Below, piece by piece: positions 1 to 11,491 of a stretch of DNA of 64,000 nt (its first letter is position 1; each line of letters opens with the position of its first letter). A program made the position numbers and the translations under genes. Below the pieces are notes generated by a model that worked only from the letters and a program-made list of their open reading frames with translations, had not been told where the DNA came from and made no database searches. Source of the DNA: Amaurobius ferox (Eukaryota > Arthropoda > Arachnida > Araneae > Amaurobiidae). The stretch covers positions 75,739,104 to 75,803,103 of the forward strand of contig OX578137.1 in NCBI GenBank assembly GCA_951213105.1, in the 5' to 3' direction.

Positions 1-10
1 ATATACAGTA

Positions 11-872
11 CAGGGTGTCCCAAAAAGATTGAAACGAGCTTTAATCCCTTACCTGTTGGAGATAAGTGGGCAATATAAATTGTAAAAATGTTGAAAGTAA
101 GGTAGAACATAAGACTACGTTAATAAAATAGTCCTCCCATTCATTTTCAAAAAGTTACACTTTTTAAAATTTTGTACGACCACCTTAGACAAATTTGGTC
201 AATCAGAAAATTTTCATTTTTAATGCAACAAAATCATTAAAAAAACGCATATCTGTATTTTTAAAATTGAGCGAGTAATATTTAATTGAAAATTGAACAT
301 TGTGAATGGAGACCCTATATCAAATTAGAAATCTCAATTTGTGACATATCACAAAAAAGATAAAATGGGATGATAATACATAGGATACCCAACCACGTAG
401 TGAATACCTCTGTTTTATATGATCTCTGTGTGTGTAATGATTTATGTAGATACATTTATGATAAAAATTTTTGACACATATTAACATATTTTTGATCTAA
501 AGAATTTCCATCGACAATTTGTTTATAATTCCTATTTTCACTGATGAAACAGCCTTTCACATGGTACGGAAAAATGACATGAGTCAGATTTTTTCCTTTA
601 TCATAATTCAGTTGAGTTTAAAGATACAAATATGCGGTTTTTCTAATGGTCTTGTTGCATTAAAAATAAAAGTTTTCTGATTGACCAGATTTGTCTAAGG
701 GAGTTGTATCAAAATTTAAAAAGTGTAACTTTTTGAAAATGAATGGGAGGACTATTTCATTAACATAGTCTTATTTCCTATCTTACTTTCAACATTTTTG
801 CAATTTACATTGCCCCCTTTTCTCCAACAGGTAAAGAATAAAAGCGTGTTTCAATCTTTTTGGGACACCCTG
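11..872. mobile_element. Foldback MITE with ~255-bp terminal inverted repeats and TA target duplication
   Basis: The ends begin CAGGGTGTCCCAAAAAG and are mirrored at the far end, with a TA on each side (9-10 and 873-874). The arms run roughly 11-266 and 617-872 and differ at scattered positions. The centre is AT-rich and holds no transposase. The TA duplication and the CAGGG start fit the Tc1/mariner superfamily, so this is probably a non-autonomous element mobilised by such a transposase; the exact family is inference. Confidence 0.85.
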
Positions 873-1206
873 TATAGATCCATAACCATAAAAACATTTC
901 CGGAGGGTGTACGTCTTTCGGAGTGTGACCGTAGCAATGAAAATGTCCAAGTTTAAATTTTAAAATATTTAAATTAAAAAATTGAGTTTAAAATTAAGTT
1001 TAAAGTATATAGAAATTAATTTCAACTTTTTTTAATTTAAATTTTGAAAGTTTCATGAATTTTTATTTTTTTTCTCAGTCAATTTGCGCTTTCTAGAATA
1101 GTGGTGAATATTTAATAAAAACGCTGTTTTTATGGAGGACCATAACTATTTCAAAATTCAAATAAATTTCTATTTACTTGCAAAAAATAAACTCCCACTA
1201 ACAATA
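873..1206. other. No recognisable feature
   Basis: AT-rich sequence with short runs of AAATT-type direct repeats around 960-1030. I see no coding frame, RNA gene or terminal structure. Confidence 0.4.
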
Positions 1207-2556
1207 AACAAGAAAGATCAATCATGCCTAAAGCGTTGACTATGAAACACTTTCCAACTTCAATGCAATTTTATTTAGAATAGTCTAAAATACAATACAT
1301 TCCTCGGTAATATTTTAAAACTTATCACAATACTGCATTAATTTTTTATATTTGAAAACTTAAACCTTCATTGAAAAAAATGAACTTCATTCAAATGACG
1401 GCATTGAAATATAAATTGCCTGGTTTAAATATCTCTAAAATGCGATACATTCCACGGTAATATTTTTAAAACTATCATAATACTACGATAATTTATTATA
1501 TTTGAAAACTTCATCGAAAACAACTGAAATTCATTCAAATGACGTCATAGAAAAAATAACACGCCTGGATCTCTCTATAAAGACAGCATTTCATTCATAA
1601 CTTCTTCCCATTCATTTCATTCATCACAATACTATAATAATTTATTTATTTAAAAATTAAGACCATGGAGCTACAAGTAATTAAACTCTATGCTTAAAAC
1701 TTCATCGAAAAAAATCGTCCTTCTCTTTATAAAATCAATTAATATTTCATTCATATCAGCCATGCAGACTCCATGGGCTAAATTATTTTGTGTTGAAGAA
1801 ATACAGCAATTCTAATACAACTCATTCTACATATTTTGCTGTTTACATTTTACATAAGTGAAAAATAGGCTTCGTTGTAGAAATAATCAAATTTGGATAA
1901 TCATTTAAACTCAAATATATCGTATTTACGTTGTTTCAGTATGTAGATGCACAGAATTTAAGCAAAAATAAAATAGTTTTAGGACGGATACAACACTCAA
2001 TATGAATTAAAAAGAACTTAAAAAATCACGATTTTGAAACAAGATGGATGCCATATATCATTTTGAAGTGGGTCATGTGATCTTTTCATATTATGGTCAC
2101 GTGATCGTTTCATATAAGAGGTGTAATTATTATTTTAATTTTTATTTAAAAAACTACTGAATATATTTTTCTGGAATTTCTTTTATATATTTTATGGGAT
2201 AATCTGAATATTACCTAACATTTTCGAAGCAATTTGTGAATTTTAAATCCGCTTAAAAAATGTTTGAAAAATTAGGTCCCATAGGGCTCGATGTATTTCA
2301 TTTTTTCAATCCGGGTTCAATCCAAAACTAATTGGCTGACATTATTCATTTATATTCCCATAGGTCCTACAGACCGTCTGAACAACATACTAAAATTTCA
2401 TTTTGATTAAGTCATTTTTACGGCAGTTATCGTGCTGACAGACAGACAGACAGAATGAACACGGCAGTTATCGTGCTAACGGACAGACAGACAGACAGAC
2501 AGACTGAATGAACAAAATTATAAACACTTTTCAACTTTGTTGTAAAGTGTTAAAAA
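1207..2556 (+). mobile_element. HLE-1 copy A, Helentron-like non-autonomous element
   Basis: Full-length copy of a ~1.3-kb family with five copies here (also 3120, 11492, 12466, 21981). The 5' end starts AACAAGAAAGATC and carries a small imperfect hairpin around ATGCCTAAAGC, followed by a subterminal motif AACACTTTCCAACTT. The body is AT-rich without coding capacity. The 3' end has GACA microsatellite at 2437-2506, then the imperfect terminal palindrome AACACTTT..CAAC..GTTG..AAAGTGTT at 2523-2551. In this copy a ~45-bp block (microsatellite plus CGGCAGTTATCGTGCTAAC) is duplicated. No target duplication is visible. Assignment to the Helentron/HINE type rests on structure alone. Confidence 0.75.
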
Positions 2557-2639
2557 TAAAAACAAGTTGAAATAGTGTAAAAATTGGTTTTTATGTAATC
2601 TGCTCTTTACGTAAAAAATACACATCGTGCTGAATTGAA

Positions 2640-3119
2640 AATTGTTCCAACTTTTTACCCCCCTTTTTACCATATTTACAAAATATGAAATAGATTTAGC
2701 CGTTAACTTGCTCTTCTCACGCATACATGGACAAACATCTTCCAAAAAGTATGTAAAATGGATTCAGGAGATCTTAAAACATGTTTATCCGTCAAAATCT
2801 CGAATTCGAAAATTTTCGGAGAAACAATACTTTCTCTATACCAGTGTTTTTCAAACTTCTTTGGTCGCGAAACCCTTTTGAAATTTAATTTCAGGGCGGA
2901 ACTCCAAATTGAGAAAAAGTTTGTAGTCTAAATTAAATTATGCATTCAAATCTATGCATTTTAAATTATGCATTCAAAATTTTACATGTTTCTTTAATTT
3001 AAAAATATTGCAAAAAAAAAATCATCACGATGCGGAATCCCTGGAATAATGTCATGGAACCCCAGAGTTCCACAGATACACTTTGGAAAACGCTGCTCTA
3101 TACAACAGTATAAGAAAGT
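2640..3119 (+). mobile_element. HLE-4 3' fragment, interrupted by a hAT-type MITE
   Basis: The 3' part of an HLE-4 element: from about 2755 it reads like the copies at 6529 and 37970 (GGAGATCTTAAAAC, then TCTCGAATTCGAAAATTTTCG, then the hairpin arm ACTTTCTCTATAC). The hairpin's second arm, GTATAAGAAAGTA, lies at 3108-3120, beyond the 254-bp insertion at 2842-3095. The 5' portion is lost or unrecognisable. HLE-1 copy B begins directly at its 3' end. Confidence 0.65.
2842..3095. mobile_element. hAT-type MITE with 8-bp target duplication
   Basis: A 254-bp element with ends CAGTGTTTTTCAAAC and ACTTTGGAAAACGCTG, imperfect inverted repeats of each other. It is flanked by an exact 8-bp duplication CTCTATAC (2834-2841 and 3096-3103). 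An 8-bp duplication and a CAG/CTG-type end are hallmarks of hAT elements. There is no coding frame. It landed in the terminal hairpin of an HLE-4 copy. Confidence 0.9.
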
Positions 3120-4307
3120 AACAGGAAAGATCAATCATGCCTAAAGCCTTGATTATGAAACATTTTTCATCTGCAATGCACTTTTATTTAAACATCTCTA
3201 AAATACGATACATTCAGCGGTGATATTTTTAAAATTATCACAATACTACAACAATTTATTATATTAGGAAACTTAAAACTTCATCGAAAAAAAATTAACT
3301 TTATTCAAATGACGCCATCGAAATATAAATTGACTGCCTCTCTATATAAAAGCAGTGAATATTTCATTCATAAACATTTATTCCATTCCTTTCATTCAGC
3401 GGTGATATTTTTAAAACAATGACAATACTATAATAATTTATTTTACTTAAAAACTTATTTAAAATCATGGAGGTAGAAGTACTTTCTAACTCCATGTTTA
3501 AAACTTCATTCAAAAAGGCAATACTATAAAATCGTCTGCTTCTCTATGTAAAATCAATGAATGTTTCTCATTCATTTCAGCTGTATTCCAGACTCCAGAG
3601 GTAAATAATTTTGTGTTAAAATAATTCAGCAACTCTTATACAACTCATCTTACTACCTGATGTGTTTACATTCTACATACGTTAAAATTGAGCTTCATTG
3701 TAGAAATAATCAAAGTTTGATGATCATTTAAACTCAAAAATATTGAAATTGCGTTGGCGCAGCACATAGATGCGTAGAAATTACGCAAAAATAAAGCGGT
3801 TTTAGGACGGATGCAACACTAAATATAAATTAAAAAGAACTTTAAAAATTATGATTTTGACACTTGGGAAAAAGATGGATTCCATATTTTATTTTGAAGT
3901 GGGTCAAGTGATCTTTTCCTATGATATGGGTGCAATTACTATTTTAATTTTTATTTTAAAAACTACCGAACATATTTTGCTGAATTTTTTTTATATATTT
4001 CATGAGATAATTTAAATATTTCCTAAAAAATTTTAAGCAATTTATGAGTTTTAAAATCGCTTGAAAAATGTTTCAAACATTAGGTCCCATAGAGTTCAGT
4101 GTATTTCAGTTTTTCAACCCGGGTTCAATCCAAAACTAATTGGGTCATATTATTCATTTACATTCCCACATGTCCCACAGACCGTCTCAACGACATACTC
4201 AAATCTCATTTTGATAAAGTCATTTTTACGGCAGTTATCGTGCAAACGAACAGACAGACAGACAGAAGTCATAAACACTTTTCAACTATGTTATAAAGTG
4301 TTAAAAA
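3120..4307 (+). mobile_element. HLE-1 copy B
   Basis: Begins AACAGGAAAGATCAATCATG and ends in the palindrome at 4274-4302, preceded by GACA repeats at 4249-4264. Same order of blocks as copy A, with small internal deletions, giving ~1.19 kb. Positions 4081-4300 keep the block around CCCGGGTTCAATCC that is conserved in all five copies. It shares no obvious target duplication. Confidence 0.75.
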
Positions 4308-5035
4308 TCTAAAAAATCCTGATCTCTGCGGTAATCTGTTTGCCTAAACTCGAGCTTCATTAGTGTCCTGTTTAAAATGTCCCAACTTGGGCCTCTATTG
4401 GATATATTGGAAAAGTTTACCACCTATTGCAACAACGGTTCGATGATAACGGTCGCAATTATTATTCACTCCATTCATGTAGACATGTTTTGCATGAAAT
4501 CATAGCTGTCATCATGTAAGATTCCATTCCAGACTCAAGAGATATCTGTCCGCAATTGTAGTGTAGTTCCAGATTTTAGTAATGGAGTAGAAGTGTATTG
4601 TGTACGGGTACGAGTATTAGGGGGAAAGAGCATTCCAAGTCTTAGATGGTGAAGGCATTTCCCAGCTTTTGTTTTCCGTGCTAATTATATTTAGATCTAG
4701 CATCTCCAGGAGGTCTTTAAAAATAAACCTGTAGATCAGACGCCGGTGAGGAGAGAACAAAAGTAAATACGCTTTTTTTTTTCTTCATACTGACTGGAGA
4801 GAGATATGTAGGTGGAGTTCATAAATACTGTTGTTGGAAAAGCAAAACAAACTGAAGCAAGGGTTAAGCCCGGTCGTAAATTACCGAAATGAGTGCAAGG
4901 AAGGTATGAGTGGCGACAGATATGGTTGATAAACTTCTCACGACTTTTTTAAGCAGAGGTGTGCTCCGAAATAAATATTCGGAAAAGTTTGGAATTTTCT
5001 TAAATTCGTGAAACGCTAACGGGACAGGGGTAACA
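4308..5035. other. No recognisable gene
   Basis: Moderately AT-rich sequence without long open frames, terminal repeats or RNA-like structure that I can support. Confidence 0.4.
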
Positions 5036-5165
5036 TGTGTAAGGGAATAAAATATATAAAAGGTAAGGAAGTAATATATACAAATAAAAGAGTAAAATAT
5101 ATACAGGGTAAGGATGTAATGTATACAGATAAAAGGGTAAAATGTATACAGGATAAAATGTGAGA
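5036..5165. repeat. Minisatellite, ~46-bp unit, about 2.7 copies
   Basis: Units begin AGRGTAAAATATATACA and continue through GTAAGGAWGTAATRTATACA. Successive units start near 5040, 5088 and 5133 and differ by a few substitutions. The 60-100-residue open frames crossing this region on the minus strand are translations of the repeat and not a gene. Confidence 0.75.
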
Positions 5166-6528
5166 TTTTCAATAGTGATATCCAAAAATTACATTACCCA
5201 CATATTTCCATGACTTTTATGGAACAAAAGGACAGTAACACATTTAAAGTGATATTTAAAGTGTGTAATGCTGATTAATACATTGGAGAGGAAGGTATGC
5301 AGTAAATCACAAACATTATTTATTTAATCAATGTCTAAGTGGAAATATTCCAAAATACTTAGAAATATGTGCCATTCTTATTTTATTAAATAAGCTACTA
5401 TAAGTTATATATTTTATTAAATATGTTTTCATAATTTAAAAAAAACCCATTTTGTTAAATTTTCGAGAGGACATGGTAATGTCTACTATCCCATAATAAT
5501 GGCTAGAGGGCGACGACACTTGAAATTTTCATATAAAAGTCAATACACTCAAAATAGGATGTAACATTCGGTTTTGTTACGCTATATTAAACGTTTGTTT
5601 TGAAATCACTGAATTTTTGGCTTGATGCAATTTTTTTAGAACTACTATAGTCTATGTACTCAATGTTGTTAATAATAAAAAACTTGAATTTTGCTATGTA
5701 AAACCGATGACTTGAATTTAAATTATTCGATATTAAAAATTAAAACTCAAACTTCTACTCGCATTTATTTTTCTGTATTTCAATTTAAAAAACTGACATG
5801 AACAGCATATGAATTTCCTTGCAAACACCTATTAATTTATTTTCATCTATTCCGTAATACATTAACGTAAGTTTTATTGCACAAAAATAATATCTAATAT
5901 GGACATGTTTTTGAAATTATATACAAAAATTACAGCTATAAAATAGTTTCCTTTTTCCAATTGGCGACTTGTCGCATTTTAAAATGATGCCAAGTTACCA
6001 AAATTCCAATAAACTAAATTTTCTCGTAAATGGTTTATCTTAGATGGGATTTATTTCATTCACTTAGTTAAAAAGTTTCGTATAAATAAGTATTATGATT
6101 AAACCTTATATAATAATTATTATATAACGAAACTTAAATTAAAGGCTAAATATTATTATATAAGATTTTATGGATTTAATGACATTCAAGATCTTTTATA
6201 TTTTTATCTTAAATGGAAAAATTTCTAAAAAAATAAATATGATCACTGTTCAAGTAACGTACTATTTCGTGAGTACTTTTAACCGGAAATAAACGGACGA
6301 CATTATTAATGGGTTATCAAGAGTTGTTCTTGAGATATTACATGTATTGTTTTCCGCTGAAAATCCAATATCTCTAGAAAAAAAATCAAGCGATTTTTAT
6401 GAAATGTTATATGTTTATTTGTAAAAACAATAAGCCTATTGGTTCTCAGTTGTAAAAAAGCTCCAATTTGTGTTATTGTCTCACCATTTCGAAATATCAC
6501 GTGTTGTACTCGACAGATATGGTAATGT
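5166..6528. other. No gene; faint old repeat traces
   Basis: AT-rich, no usable coding frame. 5960-6000 has GGCGACTTGTCGC-like words resembling the TTGGCGAC-rich part of HLE-2, and 6306-6420 resembles 18690-18790 (GTTCTTGAGATATTA and AATCAAGCGATTT in both). These are probably decayed repeats; too diverged to delimit. Confidence 0.35.
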
Positions 6529-6983
6529 TACTTTCTCATACTGTATAATATACTAGTACAGAGAAAGTAATGTTTTCACGAAAATTTTCGAATTCAAGAT
6601 TTTGATGCCAATATATATTTTAAGACGTCCTGAACACGTTTTGACTATTTTTGGAGTGATGTCTGTCTGTCTGTTGTCGATTGTGTACACGATATCAGCC
6701 ACAAATATCAATGGATTTTCACGAAACTTTATATCTGGCTTTGTTATCTATAAATCTAAAACTGTATAGATTTTTTTTTATTAATTCAAGCGAATACTTC
6801 GAAATTTTATATTTTTTAACAGGGCAGCATAGGACAACATTTAACATAGCCATGCATAAAAGGGCTTATTTGAGTCTCAATGATCACGGGACTTAATAGT
6901 TTTAGTCATGGTTGTGACAGTTGCGAAACACATATTTTTGGTTCGTGACGTCAATAGCTGCTCGGGGGAAAATTATTCCCCGG

Positions 6984-7050
6984 CGTGTGTGTGTGTGTGT
7001 GTGTATGTGTGTGTGTATGTGTGTGTATGTGTGTGTGTGGGGGGGGGGGG
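6984..7050. repeat. GT microsatellite ending in a G run
   Basis: GT repeats with occasional GTAT interruptions, ending in a run of 12 G at about 7039-7050. The open frames through it encode only Cys-Val or Thr-His repeats and are artefacts. Confidence 0.9.
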
Positions 7051-7100
7051 ATACATTGCCAAGTATGGTATCGATCGAAGGAGATTTTCAAGTCTTTTAA

Positions 7101-7353
7101 CCTTTTACTTACGGGTGGGACAGCGTCTATCCCAAACGAAGAACCTCTCAAAAAGACAGGTATTTGACATACCCTATCCTAAACAGCTCGATCTCCCTTT
7201 GCAGACATTGGCGTCCATTAACATAAAATGTCTCCGAGAGGGGCAAAGCCCCCCTCAAATACCTGTCTTTTTTAATATACTACCTGTCAAATACCTGTCT
7301 TTTTGAGAGGTTCTTCGTTTGGGATAGACGCTGTCCCACCCGTAAGTAAAAGG
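7101..7353. mobile_element. piggyBac-like MITE with TTAA target duplication
   Basis: The ends are CCTTTTACTTACGGGTGGGA and its inverse, flanked by TTAA at 7097-7100 and 7354-7357. The inverted arms extend for about 60 bp and contain GACAGCGTC and CAAACGAAGAACCTC. There is no coding frame. TTAA duplication plus a CC start are typical of piggyBac elements. Related copies lie at 17178 and 53675. Confidence 0.88.
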
Positions 7354-7483
7354 TTAAAGTGAAGGGTAACACTCTATAGTTGTAATGATTTGGAGCCTCG
7401 ATACCGATTTTTCAAATATTGCCTTGTAAAATTTGAAAAAAAAAATGAATTCTGGTATGAGAAAGTCGAGTTGATTCACACTG

Positions 7484-9354
7484 CATTTAATTTTCTTTTA
7501 AGCTTATGCCCACCGGCACCCCAATTCGAATACATAAAAGACTGATTGCGTAAACAGCACTTTCTGATTGTTCCTTTCATGTAACTTGGGACGAGAACAA
7601 TGCTGACTTCCGTCTCTGTTTTATTTTGAGGTCTGCCTGGGAAGATGCCGGGTTCTGTGACGAGCCTGTTCGCTAATCCGTGTTTAAAAAAAAATCTGAT
7701 GTGGGCAGCAGATGACTTTTGCTATATAACGCAATGGCTTCTTTACTCATTTCCTAGCGAAATAATGATGTACAGAAACCTCGAAACAATATTTTGGCGT
7801 TGAATTATACATTGACATTTGGCACCTTTTTATTACAACATGCAAAACTATTTCGAAGTACTAAATTGATTTATAATCTGATTTAATATTTAGAAGCAAT
7901 GGTGCTCATATATTAAATGTTTTGGATCATTTAAAACTGTTTTTATATTACACCAAATCGATGCTTTGAGTTCCAATATACAGACTTTTAAAATTCAAAA
8001 TATAAATTCTAATTATGTATCTCATGGGAAAATAATGTATTTAACTTTTCGTTATTTAATTTGAAAAGGCAAATCTCGTTATTATGTTAATAATCTAATC
8101 ATCGTACGCAAAATTGCTCAAATGTGGGTATTAATAAATAAAACCAGACCATAATGTTGTTATTATTAAATTAAAATCCCGTAAAATTGGGCCCTTGAAC
8201 GACTTTATTGATCATTAGAAAATGACTTATTCATACTGTTTCATTCACTAAACAAGTACCTTGAATTCCCTGTTGAACTTTCGCTTTTCTCTTTAACATT
8301 TTATAGTTCATTTATAGTGCCCTACTGCTTGTTCCTTCCTTCATGGTTTTTTACCTTTTATTTTCTCCTCTTGCCCTTATATACCCCATTTCCCTGTTTC
8401 AATCACGTTTGCTATTCTAACAGCAGTTACCGATCCTGCTCTGATGAATGAAGGTTGCGCTTCATGCTTGTGATGAAAAACTTTTTATTGCTTTCAAAGC
8501 CGATCTGCACAATTTTGTGCTGTATGTTACTTTTAATGACGTTTTTATATTTTTCATTTAAAATTAAAAGTACTTATTTCCCAATAAATCTCTTTATACG
8601 AAATAAAAAAAAAATGTTTAAAATAATTAAGTCTCTTCAATCGCCTGCTTTGTTAGGATTAACTTAATCATCTTCATCATACGCCATTTTAGATAGGAAA
8701 CATAAAAATCTAGAATATCTCCTTTCTGATTACGTAAGGGGCTGTGCATGTTTAAAGGAAATCAGTGTAGATTACGAAGCCAAAGTTGACATCCCGTGAG
8801 TTAGTATAGAAGTTGGAAACATCGATCGGGAATCCCGTCGTGTTGCCATTAGTGGGTGGAGAACCGCAATAATCTGGTTACGAATGCTCAGGTGGAGTAA
8901 CAAACAACAGATAGTGGCAGATTGATGCTCTTTTTGTGGGGGGCTTAGACTTTAGAAAGTCGATTAAAAGGTCTTTATAATTGCAGTCTTCAAAATAATG
9001 ATTATAGACTAAAGGTACTCGTTATATTTTTGAGAGAACTTATTGGCAAAATTTGACATCGATTTGATACCGAATAAGGTTAATATTGTGTAGAATATAT
9101 AATGTTATTTTTTCGCCAATTTTAATTCGAAATGTTTCTCTTATATAATATCAGAAAGATTAGAAAACGATTGTTTGAAATACTTTTAATTCTATTTAAA
9201 AAAATTGCTAATGAATTGTTGGTACTACATAAATACATGCGTTATAAATATTCTATACATTGTTTAATATCTGATACTGTTAGTCTGGGTCGGGAAAAAA
9301 TCTAAAATTTTGTCCCGCGCAGACCTCTGTCAAAAGGAGCTTCACAGCCTAAAT
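7484..9354. other. No gene; mostly unassigned AT-rich sequence
   Basis: Apart from the HLE 5' fragment at 7695-7745, I see no repeat ends, RNA gene or long frame. The 70-codon frame at 8455-8667 has no recognisable motif and normal AT-rich composition, so I do not call it. Confidence 0.4.
7695..7745 (+). mobile_element. Solo 5' end of HLE-2/3
   Basis: TCTGATGTGGGCAGCA followed by a diverged GATGACTTTTGCTATATAA, matching the first ~50 bp of the HLE-2 and HLE-3 elements. The rest of the element is absent. Confidence 0.6.
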
Positions 9355-9691
9355 CAGGGATTGGCAATCTTACTTATTAGGGTCTCAAATGAAAAAGAAA
9401 ATTGGGGTGTGGGATACTTTTACTCATTATATTTTCTTCAAAATCCATTTGAAAGAATTACCTACAACTATATTTATCTATTACCTGATTTTTGATCTAC
9501 TAAATTGTGTTAAGTATGTTTCATGGTTAAAAATATTTGTTCGCATGAATATGAGGATGCAAATATTATGAATTATGCCCAAAACAATTGGCAATGCTCG
9601 AAAATGTGGATTTTGGCATGGAATTATCAAAACGCCAGTTTTGTTGTGTGGGCCATAAACACATCGTGAGACTATTATTTACCCATCCCAG
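9355..9691. mobile_element. Diverged hAT-like MITE
   Basis: Starts CAGGGATTGGCAATCTT and ends ACCCATCCCAG, an imperfect inverted pair. Flanks GCCTAAAT (9347-9354) and GTCTAGAT (9692-9699) match at six of eight positions, as an aged 8-bp duplication would. No coding frame. The old age makes this less certain than the element at 2842. Confidence 0.55.
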
Positions 9692-9767
9692 GTCTAGATA
9701 TTTCTCATGTTTTCATTTGTAATCAAATTACTGAAAGACCTTGTTTCATTTTTGAAGACCTTATTTA

Positions 9768-10036
9768 GGGATGGGACAGCCCAGTGGTAAGCGCGCGGAG
9801 ATTGCACTCCAAAGATCCGAGTTCGATGCGTGGCTTTGCCCAAATTGTCTCCGCGTTCACGAGGAGTACGGGCTGGTTAATATATGGGTCCTTCCGAAAG
9901 GTTGGTGGTAGAAGAATGAGGGTATGGTCCCTGTGGATGCCGCCCGCACTGAGTTCCGGTCTAAATTGGGCGGCACTTCCCTGCCGTCCAAACAAATACC
10001 TTACAACATCGGGTAGGTCGGACGGTCTGGGTCGAA
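9768..10036 (+). mobile_element. tRNA-derived SINE, copy 1
   Basis: The head (9768-9840) resembles a tRNA: an A-box-like CAGCCCAGTGGTAAGCGCG and a B-box-like GAGTTCGATGC. The 269-bp body includes CTTCCGAAAGGTTGGTGG and TCTAAATTGGGCGGCACTTCC, shared with the copies at 28750 and 57047, and the tail ends CGGTCTGGGTC. It is flanked by imperfect 14-bp duplications, GAAGACCTTATTTA (9754-9767) and GAAGACCTAATTAA (10037-10050). The 76-88-residue frames on both strands are the SINE translated. Confidence 0.85.
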
Positions 10037-10138
10037 GAAGACCTAATTAATTTTTCAAAATTTTAAGTAATCAGAATTTGTAATTATAAAAAACAACGCA
10101 ATAAAAATTTAACCAGCCATTTATTGCCTCAAAATATG

Positions 10139-10632
10139 CAAGGTAGGATCAAAAAGATCGGAGACTGTGCTGATATCTCCAACTCTGATTGGAAGAGCGG
10201 GGAACTATTTTCCCGTAGCGTAGAGGCACATGTGACGCGAGATGTAAAAATCAAGAAGCCGGTGTTTTCCCAGACAATGCGTGTCAGTGAACTGTAGTCG
10301 TTCGCGTTCTTCGAAAACGGAAATGACGTTTGAAGAACAAAACATTACACCTGCTGCAGCAGATGCAATGTTTCTGTCGGCGATTTCCCCAAACGCTGGC
10401 AGAATTTGATATTCGCACGTTGTTCTTCAAACGCCATTTCCGTTTTCGACGAACGCGAACAACTACAGTTCACTGACACAGATTATCTGGGAAAATCCTG
10501 CACTGCGGACCTGCTTCTTCCATTTCACATCTCGCGTCACATGTGCCTCTACGCACGGTAAAATAGTTTCCCTCTCCTCCTATCAGGGTTGGAGATGTCA
10601 GCACAGTCTCCGAACTTTTTGATCCTACCTTG
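10139..10632. mobile_element. MITE with ~205-bp inverted repeats
   Basis: Ends CAAGGTAGGATCAAAAAG and its inverse. The arms run roughly 10139-10345 and 10415-10632, with matching internal words such as CATGTGACGCGAGATG and GGAAATGACGTTTGAAG. The right flank is TA; the left flank is TG, perhaps a mutated TA. The arms are less AT-rich than the surroundings. Tc1/mariner-type origin is inferred from the TA flank. Confidence 0.75.
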
Positions 10633-11174
10633 TATATACCTTAACCTTAACCACGTCGTATTGAACACAACGTAGAAATCGATATTCTTCAAAACTGCAC
10701 ATGGGTAAAATTGTCCTGTCTTAAAGATACGTTACGTGAATTGCTATCGCTCAGCTAGAATACTACTATTTCAAAAATGTGATCACTAAAATAATTTAAA
10801 TTAGCATAAATTTGTGCTTAGTAATAAATAAAATAGGAATAAATTTCCTTTCCAATAAAGAAATGTTCTAAAAAGCAAAGTAGGGATGGGTGTGCATAAT
10901 CGATTTTTCCCCCTTCGAATGAAGCTGTAACGCTCTTGGAAAATAAACTAAGAAATGAAAATTTATATGCAAGAAGAACCCCAAAGAATCTTTTTTATTA
11001 AGTGGAGCTCCTTTTAAACATCAGCTATTCATATTGTAAACGATAATGATTGCATAAATTTCTTGAAAAAAAAAAAATAAGAATTTCCTTCAGTGTTTTT
11101 GGCTTAGTTTGGGAGTATCTTTAGAAAATTGTCTCAGATGTAAATAAAATGTATACTCAAGCGGATAATTTTGT
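10633..11174. other. No recognisable gene
   Basis: AT-rich sequence with no features I can support; the coding relic that follows may begin somewhat before 11175. Confidence 0.35.
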
Positions 11175-11491
11175 TGATAATTTTCCTTTCACTATTTCTT
11201 TGTTTAAAAAGTTTGTTTTTAAGAACTTTATTAAACTTTAGATATTGATACTGAAGCCACATTTAATGCGATGATGGATGATATATTAACAGTTTTGAAT
11301 TAGTTAAGAAATTACAAACTCTTACTACTAATATCCATAGCATATATACCTATGATTTTAAAGACTTAATAATATAGATATTAATAATATAGATATTGAT
11401 GACTTTAATAATATAGATATTAATGATCTCTTTAAAATTGTTTTAGAAATATTTGAACAGTACAATATTATTCTGAAATATTCAACATATA
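11175..11491 (+). pseudogene. Reverse-transcriptase relic, part 1
   Basis: Conceptual translation reads DIDTEATFNAMMDDILTV (11239-11292), a frameshift, then TTNIHSIYTYDFKDL (about 11318-11367). YDFxxLYxxI is the expected form of reverse-transcriptase motif A, with its catalytic Asp. Low-complexity NNIDIN repeats follow. The frame is then cut at 11491 by two HLE-1 elements and appears to resume at about 13850 with motifs B and C. The type of retroelement cannot be fixed; the motifs fit a non-LTR or Penelope-like enzyme better than an LTR retrotransposon, but that is inference. Confidence 0.55.

Larger units (their letters stand above)
6529..7483 (-). mobile_element. HLE-4 copy b, carrying a nested piggyBac-like MITE
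   Basis: Read on the minus strand, the 5' end is at 7483 with subterminal motif ACTTTCTCATAC, and the 3' hairpin is at 6529-6570 (arms ACTTTCTC and GAGAAAGT). Next to the hairpin is the conserved 3' module with CGAAAATTTTCG, then short GACA repeats at 6659-6672. A second, GT-rich microsatellite lies inside the body. The 253-bp MITE at 7101-7353 interrupts it. The copy at 40582 lacks that insertion and shows the empty site. Confidence 0.75.

Noticed and set aside
1207..4307. HLE-1 A and B as long terminal repeats of one retroelement
   Set aside because: They are in direct orientation ~560 bp apart, but the DNA between is an HLE-4 fragment with a MITE, no retroviral genes are present, and HLE-1 has a terminal hairpin instead of TG...CA ends.
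5000..5185. Tyr/Leu/Pro-repeat frame resembling a membrane peptide
   Set aside because: It is the 46-bp minisatellite in translation.
6908..7306. 132-codon frame with Cys-Val repeats
   Set aside because: It reads through the GT microsatellite and the nested MITE; no domain, and not kept in the other HLE-4 copies.
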